A DNA stretch of 63,656 nt, from the NCBI GenBank assembly GCA_002340325.1, contig DDLV01000097.1, forward strand, positions 1-63,656. Reading direction: 5' to 3'. Under the pieces are notes generated by a model. It saw only the letters and a program-made list of their open reading frames with translations, was not told the DNA's origin and searched no databases. Of this stretch, positions 8,556 to 15,998 are shown in pieces. Position 1 is the first letter of the stretch. Every line of letters starts with the position of its first letter. Position numbers and translations under genes: made by a program. The stretch is from Glaciecola sp. UBA2563. Lineage in GTDB: Bacteria > Pseudomonadota > Gammaproteobacteria > Enterobacterales > Alteromonadaceae.

Positions 8556-8805
8556 GATTTTTCTAGATTTAAAAATGAGCGCGAAGTGTACAAAAATTAC
8601 GTTGAATTTGAAAGCGTGCAAGCTTACGTCTGAGGTGAATAAGTGTTTTGGATGAAAAAAACGACAATCTCGAAACCTTACTAAGAGTTAATGTTTAGGT
8701 CACCGTTACGTAAGTGAGGTTTTTCTATAATTACAACATGACTTGATAGCGGCAACGTCAGGCTTACTTAAATCAGACAACTAAAAAAATTAGAGGCTAC
8801 CTATA

Positions 8806-9492
8806 ATGCAAATCATGCAAACACATAATTCGATTTTTATGAAAAGGCTTTTAACTACTACCAGCATCCTATCCTTGATCATTGGCGCTAATGTTCAGGC
8901 GCAGCAAGACAACGGATGGTTTATAAAACCCAGCTTTGGGATCAGTACGCTATCTGACCAAAGCGGAAATGCAACGAATGCAGGACAGTTTGACGGCGAT
9001 TGGGATGTAAAAACGAGTTCAGGTTTTAATGCTGGACTTGGTCTGGGTTATCAATATAACCCCAATATAAGTGTCGAAGTATATTGGGAGTATCGTACAA
9101 ATGACACTGATACCACCATTGCATCGACTGGAGATGTGCTTGAAGGTAATTATGCGTCAAATATGTTCTTTTTAAACGGTTATTATCACCTTACACCAAA
9201 TCAAAAATGGCAAACCTATGTTGGCGCTGGAATAGGTTGGACGCAGGAAATTGATATTGACCTGGAAGAAAATGGTGTCGAACGTTCATATTCCGGTGAT
9301 GGTGATATTGGTTTTCAGTTGATGGTAGGCGCTGATTATGAAGTTTCAGATAATCTCCTGCTAAATGGAGAGATCCGTTATGGCGCTATGTCATCAGTCG
9401 AGATGACAGGTGAGGAAAACGCCACCGGCACATTGACAGGCTTTGATTACAATCCACTGACAATAGGTATTGGCCTAAAATATAAGTTTTGA
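8806..9492 (+). CDS. outer-membrane beta-barrel protein
   Basis: A 228-residue protein with a signal peptide (SILSLIIGANVQAQ) and a small beta-barrel pattern of alternating hydrophobic strands: WFIKPSFGIST, FNAGLGLGYQYN, VEVYWEYR, WQTYVGAGIGW, FQLMVGADYEV, LLNGEIRYG. It ends with LTIGIGLKYKF, where the terminal Phe is typical of outer-membrane insertion signals. It resembles the OmpA-like transmembrane/porin-family barrels. A second Met at 8839 would give a cleaner signal peptide; AGAGG upstream of 8806 supports the first. The two-component pair just downstream might control or sense its state, but nothing in the sequence proves it. Confidence 0.78.
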   Translation: MQIMQTHNSIFMKRLLTTTSILSLIIGANVQAQQDNGWFIKPSFGISTLSDQSGNATNAGQFDGDWDVKTSSGFNAGLGLGYQYNPNISVEVYWEYRTNDTDTTIASTGDVLEGNYASNMFFLNGYYHLTPNQKWQTYVGAGIGWTQEIDIDLEENGVERSYSGDGDIGFQLMVGADYEVSDNLLLNGEIRYGAMSSVEMTGEENATGTLTGFDYNPLTIGIGLKYKF

Positions 9493-9503
9493 GTATTCCT
9501 ATC

Positions 9504-9544
9504 AAAGACCATGTTTTCTTCTCGGTGGAGATTACATGGTCTTT
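9504..9544 (+). terminator. stem-loop after the beta-barrel gene
   Basis: AAAGACCATG pairs with CATGGTCTTT, a 10-bp perfect stem with a 21-nt loop. It lies 11 bp after the stop codon. Only a short T-run is part of the stem, so termination is probable but not certain. Confidence 0.55.
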
Positions 9545-9615
9545 GCTTAATACAGGTCTATATGCTTTATTTTATGTGGATCCGAAGAACTTCTTAAAAA
9601 ACTGGATTTGATTTA

Positions 9616-10296
9616 ATGCGCGTATTGATTATTGAAGATGACCGTGCCGTTGCAGAGTATATTAAAAAAGGACTCTCTGAACTTGGGCATGTAGCTGACG
9701 TTGCCTATGAAGGCAAAGAAGGCATGTTTTTAGCGACGACAGAAAACTATGACGCTCTGGTCCTCGATCGCATGATCCCAAATGTTAACGGCATGACAAT
9801 TTTAAATGCGCTGCGCGCATCAAACATAGATACGCCAATAATTATCTTAAGTGCAAAAGGAAAGGTTGAAGACAAAGTCGTTGGCTTGAAGGCGGGTGCT
9901 GATGATTACATGACAAAACCTTTTGCCTTTGAAGAGTTAATGGCCAGACTGGAAGTATTATCTCACCGAAAGACCAAGTCCGATGAAAGGCAAACGGAGT
10001 TAAAAGTTAAGGACCTTGTGGTTGATTTACTTGCGCGTACGGTTTTTCGAAACGGTGAGGAGATACAGTTACAATCTAGAGAATTCACTTTATTAGAGTA
10101 CTTGCTTAAACACAAAGGTCAGGTGGTCACACGTACCATGCTGCTAGAGAATGTCTGGGATTACCATTTCGACCCTCAAACCAATATCATTGATGTACAC
10201 ATTTCCCGATTGCGCAACAAGATCGATAAAGGACATAGTACCCCTCTTATACAAACCAAACGTGGTGCAGGCTATATCATTGCTCAGGATGAGTAA
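9616..10296 (+). CDS. OmpR/PhoB-family response regulator
   Basis: A 226-residue DNA-binding regulator. The receiver domain has the acidic pair D8/D9 (IIEDD), phospho-acceptor D51 (VLDRMIP) and conserved K101 (YMTKPF). The C-terminal winged helix shows LQSREFTLLEYLLKH and ends VWDYHFDPQTNIIDVHISRLRNKID. The composition resembles the CusR/QseB branch. The stop TAA overlaps the ATG of the sensor kinase by one base (TAATG), so the pair is translationally coupled. The target genes are unknown; the adjacent beta-barrel gene is a candidate. Confidence 0.93.
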   Translation: MRVLIIEDDRAVAEYIKKGLSELGHVADVAYEGKEGMFLATTENYDALVLDRMIPNVNGMTILNALRASNIDTPIIILSAKGKVEDKVVGLKAGADDYMTKPFAFEELMARLEVLSHRKTKSDERQTELKVKDLVVDLLARTVFRNGEEIQLQSREFTLLEYLLKHKGQVVTRTMLLENVWDYHFDPQTNIIDVHISRLRNKIDKGHSTPLIQTKRGAGYIIAQDE

Positions 10297-11678
10297 TGCG
10301 CACAATCGGCAGATACAGACGTAGCTCTAGCTTTATTGTTGGTGTATTTTTCTCCATCCTGCTAATGGTAGGTGTGTTTTTTGTCCTATATTTTGTTGTC
10401 TTGGCAGATGAAAACTCGCTTCTAAAGGAATCTGAAGAAGCGATTGGCGCTGAACTTCAGCTGTTCGAAAAGATATTTGAGCATGAAGGTATTGCCGAAC
10501 TAGAAAAAGCACTGGTTCAAAAGAACAGTGATCCAGAAAACACATTTTTTTATGCATTTAAACGCAATGCTGACGCCCAATTAATTGGCAATATACCTAA
10601 TTGGCCAATTGTCTTTTCCGAACCACCAAAAGGTAATTTCGTCTTTTTTGAAATTGCTCACGAACTTCTTCAAAGCAAAACAAAGAGCATCCGTATTGGT
10701 AGCGAGCACTACGATATCATGGCAATCATCAAAAAGCTGCCCGATGGCAATGAACTATTAGTTGGTCGCAACATCGATGATATCGAAATAGCGCTATGGG
10801 TAGCGGGTACATTTGGTTGGTTAATGATTTCAATATTATTTTTGGTATCGGCATTGAGTTTAGCAGTTGGCTATTTTGTCGTATTACGTTTAAATCGAAT
10901 TGCTGAATCAACAGAAAACATAGTCGCTTCAGGTAATTTGTCTGAGCGATTGCCGGTTGATAGCTCATGGGATGATTTGAGCAAACTATCCATAGTATTA
11001 AATAAGATGCTGGATGAACTCGAGGAAATGGTAAACGGCATCAAATCCGTTTCAGATAATATTGCACATGACTTGCGAACGCCATTGGCAAGGTTGAGGC
11101 AGGATGTAGAAGCATTTTCACTACCTCAAAAACGAGAGATGCTGCTTGATGAAGTGGACAACATTTTATCTATTTTTAACGGTTTATTACGTATTTCAGA
11201 TATTGAGTCGGAAAAACAGAAACGCGCCTTTGCAAAGAGAAATATTGGCCTTATAGCAAGAGATGTTGCTGAAATGTATTCACCGATTGCTGATGAAAAA
11301 TCTATCTCATTAGATGTTGATATTTCGGACGCAGATATCTATTCAGACCGAGATTTGTTGTTTCAGTGCTTTGGCAACCTAATTCACAACGCGATTAAAT
11401 TTACTCCCAACCATGGAAAAATCACTGTTACGTTGCAAACAATGGATAGCAAAACGATTTTCTCTATTTGCGACACAGGTATTGGTATACCCGATGAGGA
11501 TAAAGAGCGCGTCACACAGCGTTTTTTTCGCGTTGATAAAAGTCGAGCATCGAGCGGTAACGGGCTTGGATTGGCGATGGTTGCAGCTGTGGTAAAACTG
11601 CATGGTGCTAAATTAACATTCTCGGATAATCCTAACGCTGAAACGGGGCTTTGCTGTCGCATCTTATTCGAAGAATGA
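10296..11678 (+). CDS. two-component sensor histidine kinase
   Basis: A 460-residue inner-membrane kinase. Membrane helices lie at about residues 13-36 and 168-195 and enclose a periplasmic sensor domain of about 130 residues. A HAMP linker follows (RLNRIAESTENIVASGNLSER reads as its second part). The HisKA dimerisation domain has phospho-acceptor H258 (IAHDLRTPLARL). The ATPase domain has an N box (GNLIHNAIKF, N365), G1 (DTGIGIP, D393) and G2 (GNGLGLAM). It is coupled to the response regulator upstream. The signal is unknown. No terminator is obvious, and 11679-11962 holds no gene I can recognise. Confidence 0.93.
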   Translation: MRTIGRYRRSSSFIVGVFFSILLMVGVFFVLYFVVLADENSLLKESEEAIGAELQLFEKIFEHEGIAELEKALVQKNSDPENTFFYAFKRNADAQLIGNIPNWPIVFSEPPKGNFVFFEIAHELLQSKTKSIRIGSEHYDIMAIIKKLPDGNELLVGRNIDDIEIALWVAGTFGWLMISILFLVSALSLAVGYFVVLRLNRIAESTENIVASGNLSERLPVDSSWDDLSKLSIVLNKMLDELEEMVNGIKSVSDNIAHDLRTPLARLRQDVEAFSLPQKREMLLDEVDNILSIFNGLLRISDIESEKQKRAFAKRNIGLIARDVAEMYSPIADEKSISLDVDISDADIYSDRDLLFQCFGNLIHNAIKFTPNHGKITVTLQTMDSKTIFSICDTGIGIPDEDKERVTQRFFRVDKSRASSGNGLGLAMVAAVVKLHGAKLTFSDNPNAETGLCCRILFEE

Positions 11679-11962
11679 TCCTTAACTGAATTATATTTTT
11701 GGAGCTATTTGCATAACCTGGTTGGAATTTTACGATTATCGCTGAGTTGTTTTACGCTTTTTTTGTGGAAATTTTGTGGGATTCAAAATTACTTAATGGC
11801 GGCCCCAACAAAAAGCCGACGTACGCACTTTTGATTCGTCAGTCTCTTGTGTACGTATTCCAGGCACTTAGGTTTTTGGTAAATAAATAGCCGCAAAACT
11901 TGCAAGGCTGCCACTTTGGACTCTATTTAATAGGCGGTTAAAAGAAAGACATATTAGTTTGA

Positions 11963-12259
11963 TTAAAATCCATCTATTAACAAATCTATACCTGACTTAA
12001 TTTCCTGTCGCATGCTCAAGAGATCCAAATCACTTAATGGCTTGAGTCTTCGTTTAGAGACTGTGGCAATATCGAGGAGGTCGATATACATATCGTGACC
12101 GTTGATTTCGCAGCCGACCTGAAGATATTTAATTAAGTCCTTGTCATTTTTGGGTTTAATAGGCGCAACTAAAATACTTTCAACATCATTGAAGACAGTA
12201 TTTGTCAAAATAACAACTAAAGAATCGCTATAATTACAGACAAAAAACTGTTCAATCAT
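11963..12259 (-). CDS. ccdB: CcdB-family toxin
   Basis: A 98-residue protein with the CcdB pattern: short N-terminal strand (IEQFFVCNYSDS), ESILVAPIKPK, EINGHDMYIDLLDIATVSKR, then a C-terminal helix IKSGIDLLIDGF. CcdB toxins poison DNA gyrase, trapping it on cleaved DNA; the C-terminal residues contact the gyrase. I place the start at ATG 12259, which overlaps the antitoxin stop by 8 bases (ATGATTGA); a TTG 12 bases upstream is less likely. Gene order antitoxin-toxin and overlap are typical of a ccd module. The chain is close to the F-plasmid CcdB length (101). Confidence 0.8.
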   Translation of the reverse strand: MIEQFFVCNYSDSLVVILTNTVFNDVESILVAPIKPKNDKDLIKYLQVGCEINGHDMYIDLLDIATVSKRRLKPLSDLDLLSMRQEIKSGIDLLIDGF

Positions 12260-12482
12260 CAAGTTGACCAATTTTTTCAGAAAATGTGCCTTGTTCTAGT
12301 ATTTGTTGGTTGTGTTTTTGTATTGCGTTAACGTTTTCATTCAACCATTTATCTCGTTTCTTAGCCTTTACTTCTGAAATAAGTGCCGCTTCGAAGACTT
12401 CAGATAACTTAATATTTAATGACTTTGCTTCATTAATCAGTGCACGGCTTATAGAAGTATTGCAAGACACTTTCTGTCGCAT
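12252..12482 (-). CDS. ccdA: CcdA-family antitoxin
   Basis: A 76-residue antitoxin. The N-terminal half is a ribbon-helix-helix DNA-binding domain (KVSCNTSISRALINEAKSLN, then KLSEVFEAAL). The C-terminal half is the CcdB-binding tail (DKWLNENVNAIQKHN, then GTFSEKIGQLD), which closely follows the CcdA consensus W-x-x-x-N-x-x-A-I. CcdA neutralises CcdB and with it represses the operon. An inverted repeat at 12506-12528 is a likely operator. The module is chromosomal here. Confidence 0.85.
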   Translation of the reverse strand: MRQKVSCNTSISRALINEAKSLNIKLSEVFEAALISEVKAKKRDKWLNENVNAIQKHNQQILEQGTFSEKIGQLDD

Positions 12483-12505
12483 TTTTACGCCCCTTCAACA
12501 AAAAA

Positions 12506-12528
12506 TATGCGCTTCTTTAATGCGCATA
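12506..12528. promoter_or_regulatory. likely ccdAB operator (inverted repeat)
   Basis: TATGCGC, 9-bp spacer, GCGCATA: a perfect 7-bp inverted repeat 24 bp upstream of ccdA. Ribbon-helix-helix antitoxins bind such repeats to autoregulate. The rest of the 12483-12761 interval shows no gene. Confidence 0.55.
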
Positions 12529-12761
12529 AATAAGTATAACAAGTCTAGAAGCAAAAAAAACATAAAAATCTAAACGTAAGGTATCCAATAGCTATCAATA
12601 TTTGATTTAACTGCAAATGATAGGTATTTATTATCAAGTAACCTTTTCAAGCTTAGGTAAAATAGGAAGTTCTGTTCAGCACACGAACCCTGCAAAACTT
12701 TTTTTCTGAATTGTTTTCCTGAAGAATAAAATTCCTCAACTAACCGTTCTTGCGCATAAAT

Positions 12762-13292
12762 TTATGCAGCTTTTTGCATGAATATAGTAACTTCGGCCAT
12801 AACGATTCCGAACTTTTTGATGTATGAACGATTTAAAATGGTTTTTTCATCAAATGCCCAAATCCAGTCTTCAAACTTAACAACATAGGACGTATCACCG
12901 ACGGGCAAATCCATTTCGTAACTCCAAAGCACTGCGTTGCCATAGTCCCGACCAAAGGCAGGACCTGGTATATCAGTGGCAAATCCAGAATAGCTACCAG
13001 AAGCCTTTTCTGTAATAGTCCACACTCTTTCAGCAGGGCCATCTCCCAGTGAGTAGTAAAACTTCTCATCCAAGGTTAAGGTATCCCCCTCAACAGAGCC
13101 GATAATGTCGACTTCAAATCGTTGCACAAGGTTGCCACTGCGGTCTTGTACAATTCCCCAAGCTTTCACTTCTCCTTCAAAAAATTGCTGGAGATTGAAG
13201 TCTGGTTGCGCATTTGCATAGCGCTCACCATCGATAGAAAGTGCACAGCCAGTCAATGACAGAAAGGCAAAAATAACAATTAGTAGTTTCAT
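12762..13292 (-). CDS. DUF3833 family lipoprotein
   Basis: A protein of about 176 residues with a lipoprotein signal peptide (VIFAFLSLTGC, lipobox LTGC). The DUF3833 pattern follows: FNLQQFFEGEVKAWGIVQDR, DEKFYYSLGDG, RVWTI, and FEDWIWAFDEKTILNRSYIKKFGI. A longer frame starts at 13355, but AAGGAG 6 bases before the ATG at 13292 and the lipobox position fix the start there. It is the last gene of a five-gene operon. Family function is unknown; it recurs with the chalcone-isomerase-like and DUF2878 proteins in marine gammaproteobacteria. Confidence 0.85.
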   Translation of the reverse strand: MKLLIVIFAFLSLTGCALSIDGERYANAQPDFNLQQFFEGEVKAWGIVQDRSGNLVQRFEVDIIGSVEGDTLTLDEKFYYSLGDGPAERVWTITEKASGSYSGFATDIPGPAFGRDYGNAVLWSYEMDLPVGDTSYVVKFEDWIWAFDEKTILNRSYIKKFGIVMAEVTIFMQKAA

Positions 13293-13302
13293 ATCAGACT
13301 CC

Positions 13303-13848
13303 TTATGACAAGCCCAACAGCTTTTTTCGCAGAGTAGGTTCAGAGGTTTCTTCACCCACCCAGATATTGAAGAATTGTGTGGTAAACGCAGGCTGCTCTA
13401 TTGCACCAATGAACTCATCGTTAAAGTAAAACTGTGTGGTAAATTCCTCATCTATAACGCCCTTAATTACGCTTGTTTTATCCACATCCGGAAATATGCC
13501 AATCAGTGCTTCCAACCACTCATCCAGTAACACCTCATCGTCAAAGCCTTGTTTGCGCATTTCCTCAATAGAGCGTTCTGCAATTGCCTTGCCTTTTAAA
13601 CTTCGAAGATAGCTAAGCTCTAAAATGAAAGGCTTGTTTGCATCCCATGTGCCGCCTTCAGCGAATAATCTCGCATCGTAGACATCCCAAAATAGATAGG
13701 TCATGCGGGCCTCTCCAACTAAGTCTTCTTGTTCTAGCATGGGTGGCTTATCTCCTTGAGATGCTTGCGCGGTTGACGCGATTAGTAAATGAGTGGAGAT
13801 ACTTAGTATAAGTAGTAAATGGTTCAAATTTTTTAGACGTACAAACAT
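13303..13848 (-). CDS. chalcone isomerase-like periplasmic protein
   Basis: A 181-residue protein with a signal peptide (LLLILSISTHLLIASTAQA), then the chalcone-isomerase-like fold pattern: GEARMTYLFWDVYDARLFAEG, ILELSYLRSLKGKAIAERSIEEM, and FYFNDEFIGAI..PAFTTQFFNIWVG. Bacterial members are not thought to act on flavonoids; a fatty-acid or lipid ligand is more likely by analogy. TGGAG sits before the ATG. It follows the DUF2878 gene by 31 bp and precedes the DUF3833 lipoprotein by 10 bp, a recurring trio. Confidence 0.85.
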   Translation of the reverse strand: MFVRLKNLNHLLLILSISTHLLIASTAQASQGDKPPMLEQEDLVGEARMTYLFWDVYDARLFAEGGTWDANKPFILELSYLRSLKGKAIAERSIEEMRKQGFDDEVLLDEWLEALIGIFPDVDKTSVIKGVIDEEFTTQFYFNDEFIGAIEQPAFTTQFFNIWVGEETSEPTLRKKLLGLS

Positions 13849-13879
13849 TGTTAACTCCAGCTAAAGGTTTAATCGGTTT

Positions 13880-14440
13880 TCATTTATTCGCTGCGAAAGT
13901 TCGCTTCGCGTCGATTTGAGGTGTCCTAGCACTGGGGTTATCATCCACAAGTACCCTTAAAACGAATAAAAATATAGGCATCATTAACATCCAAGCAACG
14001 CTCACTATAATTGCCGTTGGCCATATGCCAAGGGGAAACTCAACTGCGTCAAAACGCATCGCTGCAAGGTAACTGAGCGGTGCAGAAATGCCAGAAGCGA
14101 TAGTCATAAGTAATGGCTTAGTCGTCATAAAGCGCAGACTATGGCGAAGCGTACCAACAAAACCAAACCATATGGCAACTAGCCAAAGCGGAATCAGCGT
14201 AAGCTCAGGTGAAGGTGTAAATACAAAAACACCAAACCAGGTCAATGTACCATCTATGCTAACGCCAATTGCAGCACATGAGAGCATTACTCTTAATTCG
14301 GTTATCCAGTCTTTACAAAGATACAGGTGTCCAACAATCAATAAAGCTAGCAGCCATTCAAATTGTCCACCTGCCAGAATGGCCAGAAACCATATGGACT
14401 GAAACCACACAAAATTATGCCAATTCTTATAATAATTCAT
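13880..14440 (-). CDS. DUF2878 family membrane protein
   Basis: An inner-membrane protein of about 186 residues with five or six hydrophobic segments (for example FQSIWFLAILAGGQF, LLALLIVGHLYLC, IPLWLVAIWFGFVGTL, TAIIVSVAWMLMMPIFLF). The WFGFVGTLRHSL stretch and paired segments match DUF2878. The ATG at 14440 overlaps the SDR stop (ATGA) and is preceded by AAGGAG; the longer frame from 14488 lies inside the SDR gene. Function is unknown. The context suggests membrane-lipid or envelope stress roles. Confidence 0.85.
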   Translation of the reverse strand: MNYYKNWHNFVWFQSIWFLAILAGGQFEWLLALLIVGHLYLCKDWITELRVMLSCAAIGVSIDGTLTWFGVFVFTPSPELTLIPLWLVAIWFGFVGTLRHSLRFMTTKPLLMTIASGISAPLSYLAAMRFDAVEFPLGIWPTAIIVSVAWMLMMPIFLFVLRVLVDDNPSARTPQIDAKRTFAANK

Positions 14441-15186
14441 GCGCGTGACTCCTTGTGATTTGCCGCTGATGCTGCCAGTGCATTGCAAAGCTTGACTTGT
14501 AATGACATAGGCAAAAGTGAAGATAGCGTTCGAATGATTAATGCAAATACCGTCGGGAAATAGCCTGTACGATGTTTGCCATTAATGATCTTGATAATTG
14601 AAACAGCGGCCTCTTCAGCGGAAATGCTCATGGGCATATCAAAGGTATTTTTATCCGTCAAAGGTGTTTTGACAAAACCCGGTGAAATGGTTTTTACAAC
14701 AAGCCCTTTTGCTTTTAGGTCGACTTCCATGGTTTTTGCTAGATAAAACAAGGCGGCTTTACTGGCACCATATGCCTGGCTTCTTGTAAAGGGTAATAAT
14801 CGTGCTAATGAATCTACAAAGACAATTTGACTGTTTGGTTTTAAGTTTGGAAGAAGTGCACCAATGCAATAAATGACCGAAAAGAAATTGGCATCAAATA
14901 CGCGTTTGAACATGGCGCTCTGCCAGTCATCAACATCCACGTACTCGCAAGTGCCCGCATTTAATAGCACTACATCTGGTGAAAGCTGTCCCAACACCAC
15001 GTTGCATGCACGCTCGTCGGTAATGTCAAATGCCAGTGTTCTTATGTTTTCATGCTGACTTGCTAATTCATCAAGCCGCTGCTGGTTGCGTCCACAGGCA
15101 ATCACTTTCCAGCCTTCTTTTGCTGCTTTTATTGCGCTGGCGTAACCAATGCCTGAGCTTGCACCTGTAATTAGAATTTCTTTCAT
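14437..15186 (-). CDS. short-chain dehydrogenase/reductase
   Basis: A 249-residue SDR with a classical NAD(P) fold: TGASSGIG (7-14), LNAG (75-78), catalytic S126, Y139 and K143 (QAYGASK). R34 in CGRNQQ suggests NADP preference. The C-terminal LIIRTLSSLLPMSL stretch is hydrophobic and may touch the membrane. It starts 1 bp after the SnoaL-like gene and overlaps DUF2878 by 4 bp, so it is part of the operon. In related clusters an SDR stands with fatty-acid-modifying enzymes; those partners are missing here. Confidence 0.9.
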   Translation of the reverse strand: MKEILITGASSGIGYASAIKAAKEGWKVIACGRNQQRLDELASQHENIRTLAFDITDERACNVVLGQLSPDVVLLNAGTCEYVDVDDWQSAMFKRVFDANFFSVIYCIGALLPNLKPNSQIVFVDSLARLLPFTRSQAYGASKAALFYLAKTMEVDLKAKGLVVKTISPGFVKTPLTDKNTFDMPMSISAEEAAVSIIKIINGKHRTGYFPTVFALIIRTLSSLLPMSLQVKLCNALAASAANHKESRA

Positions 15187-15187
15187 T

Positions 15188-15643
15188 TTACATCATCCTC
15201 TTTCGTAAATATTTAATGATCCCGCCAATCAGAGGCAAGTGTTCGTATATCATTGCCCCCATGTCATAAAAATCGCGCTGGTATATAATTTTGTTGTCCA
15301 ATATATCCATCACACTGATGCCTCTTATCTCTACTTCCCTTCCTTTATTTAGCCGCGGATGGGCAAATGACATCGACCATTCGATGCTGCCATAGCTATC
15401 ATCAAAGTGTTGTGATGTGATCTTGCAACGGCATTGGGAGCAGTTAGTTAGAAGTCGTTCGAAGTAATGGGTAAGTGACACAAGTCCTCTGTGTGAACCG
15501 ATCGGATCGATAAAAACAACGTCTTCGCTGTATATGTTTTTTAACTTCGACAAGCCGTCCAGGCTTAGACAGCTATAAAAAGACAAGAGGTTGTCGGCGA
15601 GACCATCATTCTGCGTAGCAATAGAGCTCGGAGCGTTTACCAT
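15188..15643 (-). CDS. NTF2/SnoaL-like protein
   Basis: A 151-residue protein with the cone-shaped NTF2-like pattern: a helical start (DNLLSFYSCLSLDGLSKLKNIYSEDVVFIDPIG), then strands RCKITSQHF, SIEWSMSFAHP, VEIRGISVMDILDNKIIYQRDFYD. D-F-Y-D near the end is common in the SnoaL branch. It has no signal peptide. It is the first gene of the SDR/DUF2878/chalcone-isomerase/DUF3833 operon and in similar clusters follows an ECF sigma/ChrR pair, which is not present here. The ligand is unknown. Confidence 0.8.
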   Translation of the reverse strand: MVNAPSSIATQNDGLADNLLSFYSCLSLDGLSKLKNIYSEDVVFIDPIGSHRGLVSLTHYFERLLTNCSQCRCKITSQHFDDSYGSIEWSMSFAHPRLNKGREVEIRGISVMDILDNKIIYQRDFYDMGAMIYEHLPLIGGIIKYLRKRMM

Positions 15644-15998
15644 AAATTTTCTTCATGCAGTTAACCATGATGACTATTATGGGCAAACGCGAATGAACAG
15701 GAGGTGGCCGAAAGGTTACAATTTGGTAAGGTTTGTTCTGCTCTATAGATCCGTCAAAACAGCGATACGAGTTTACATCAACCTCAACTAGGTTTAAGAA
15801 TTTGAACTAAGTGCCCGTTCCGGGATCAGATCTTTTGGCAGGATAGAACAGGCGTAACCAATTTAGAGCGTTGCTTTGCGATGTCCAATACGAGGGAGAC
15901 CATCGATAAAGTAATAAGTTACTATTTGCTTACGCACGTATCGTTTTAAAATCCTACACAAGACTATGAATAGGTTCGAAAAGAGTGAAGTAAATTAT
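15644..15998. other. intergenic region without a recognised gene
   Basis: 355 bp between argS and the SnoaL-like gene, both on the minus strand. It must hold the promoter of the five-gene operon. I looked for a TGATCC-type ECF promoter expected of ChrR-controlled clusters and did not find a convincing one. No intrinsic terminator for argS is obvious. Confidence 0.5.

Noticed and set aside
11679..11962. short open frame with KLLNGG and QALRFLVNK between the kinase and ccdB
   Set aside because: No start, no family match and no ribosome-binding site; treated as non-coding or decayed sequence.
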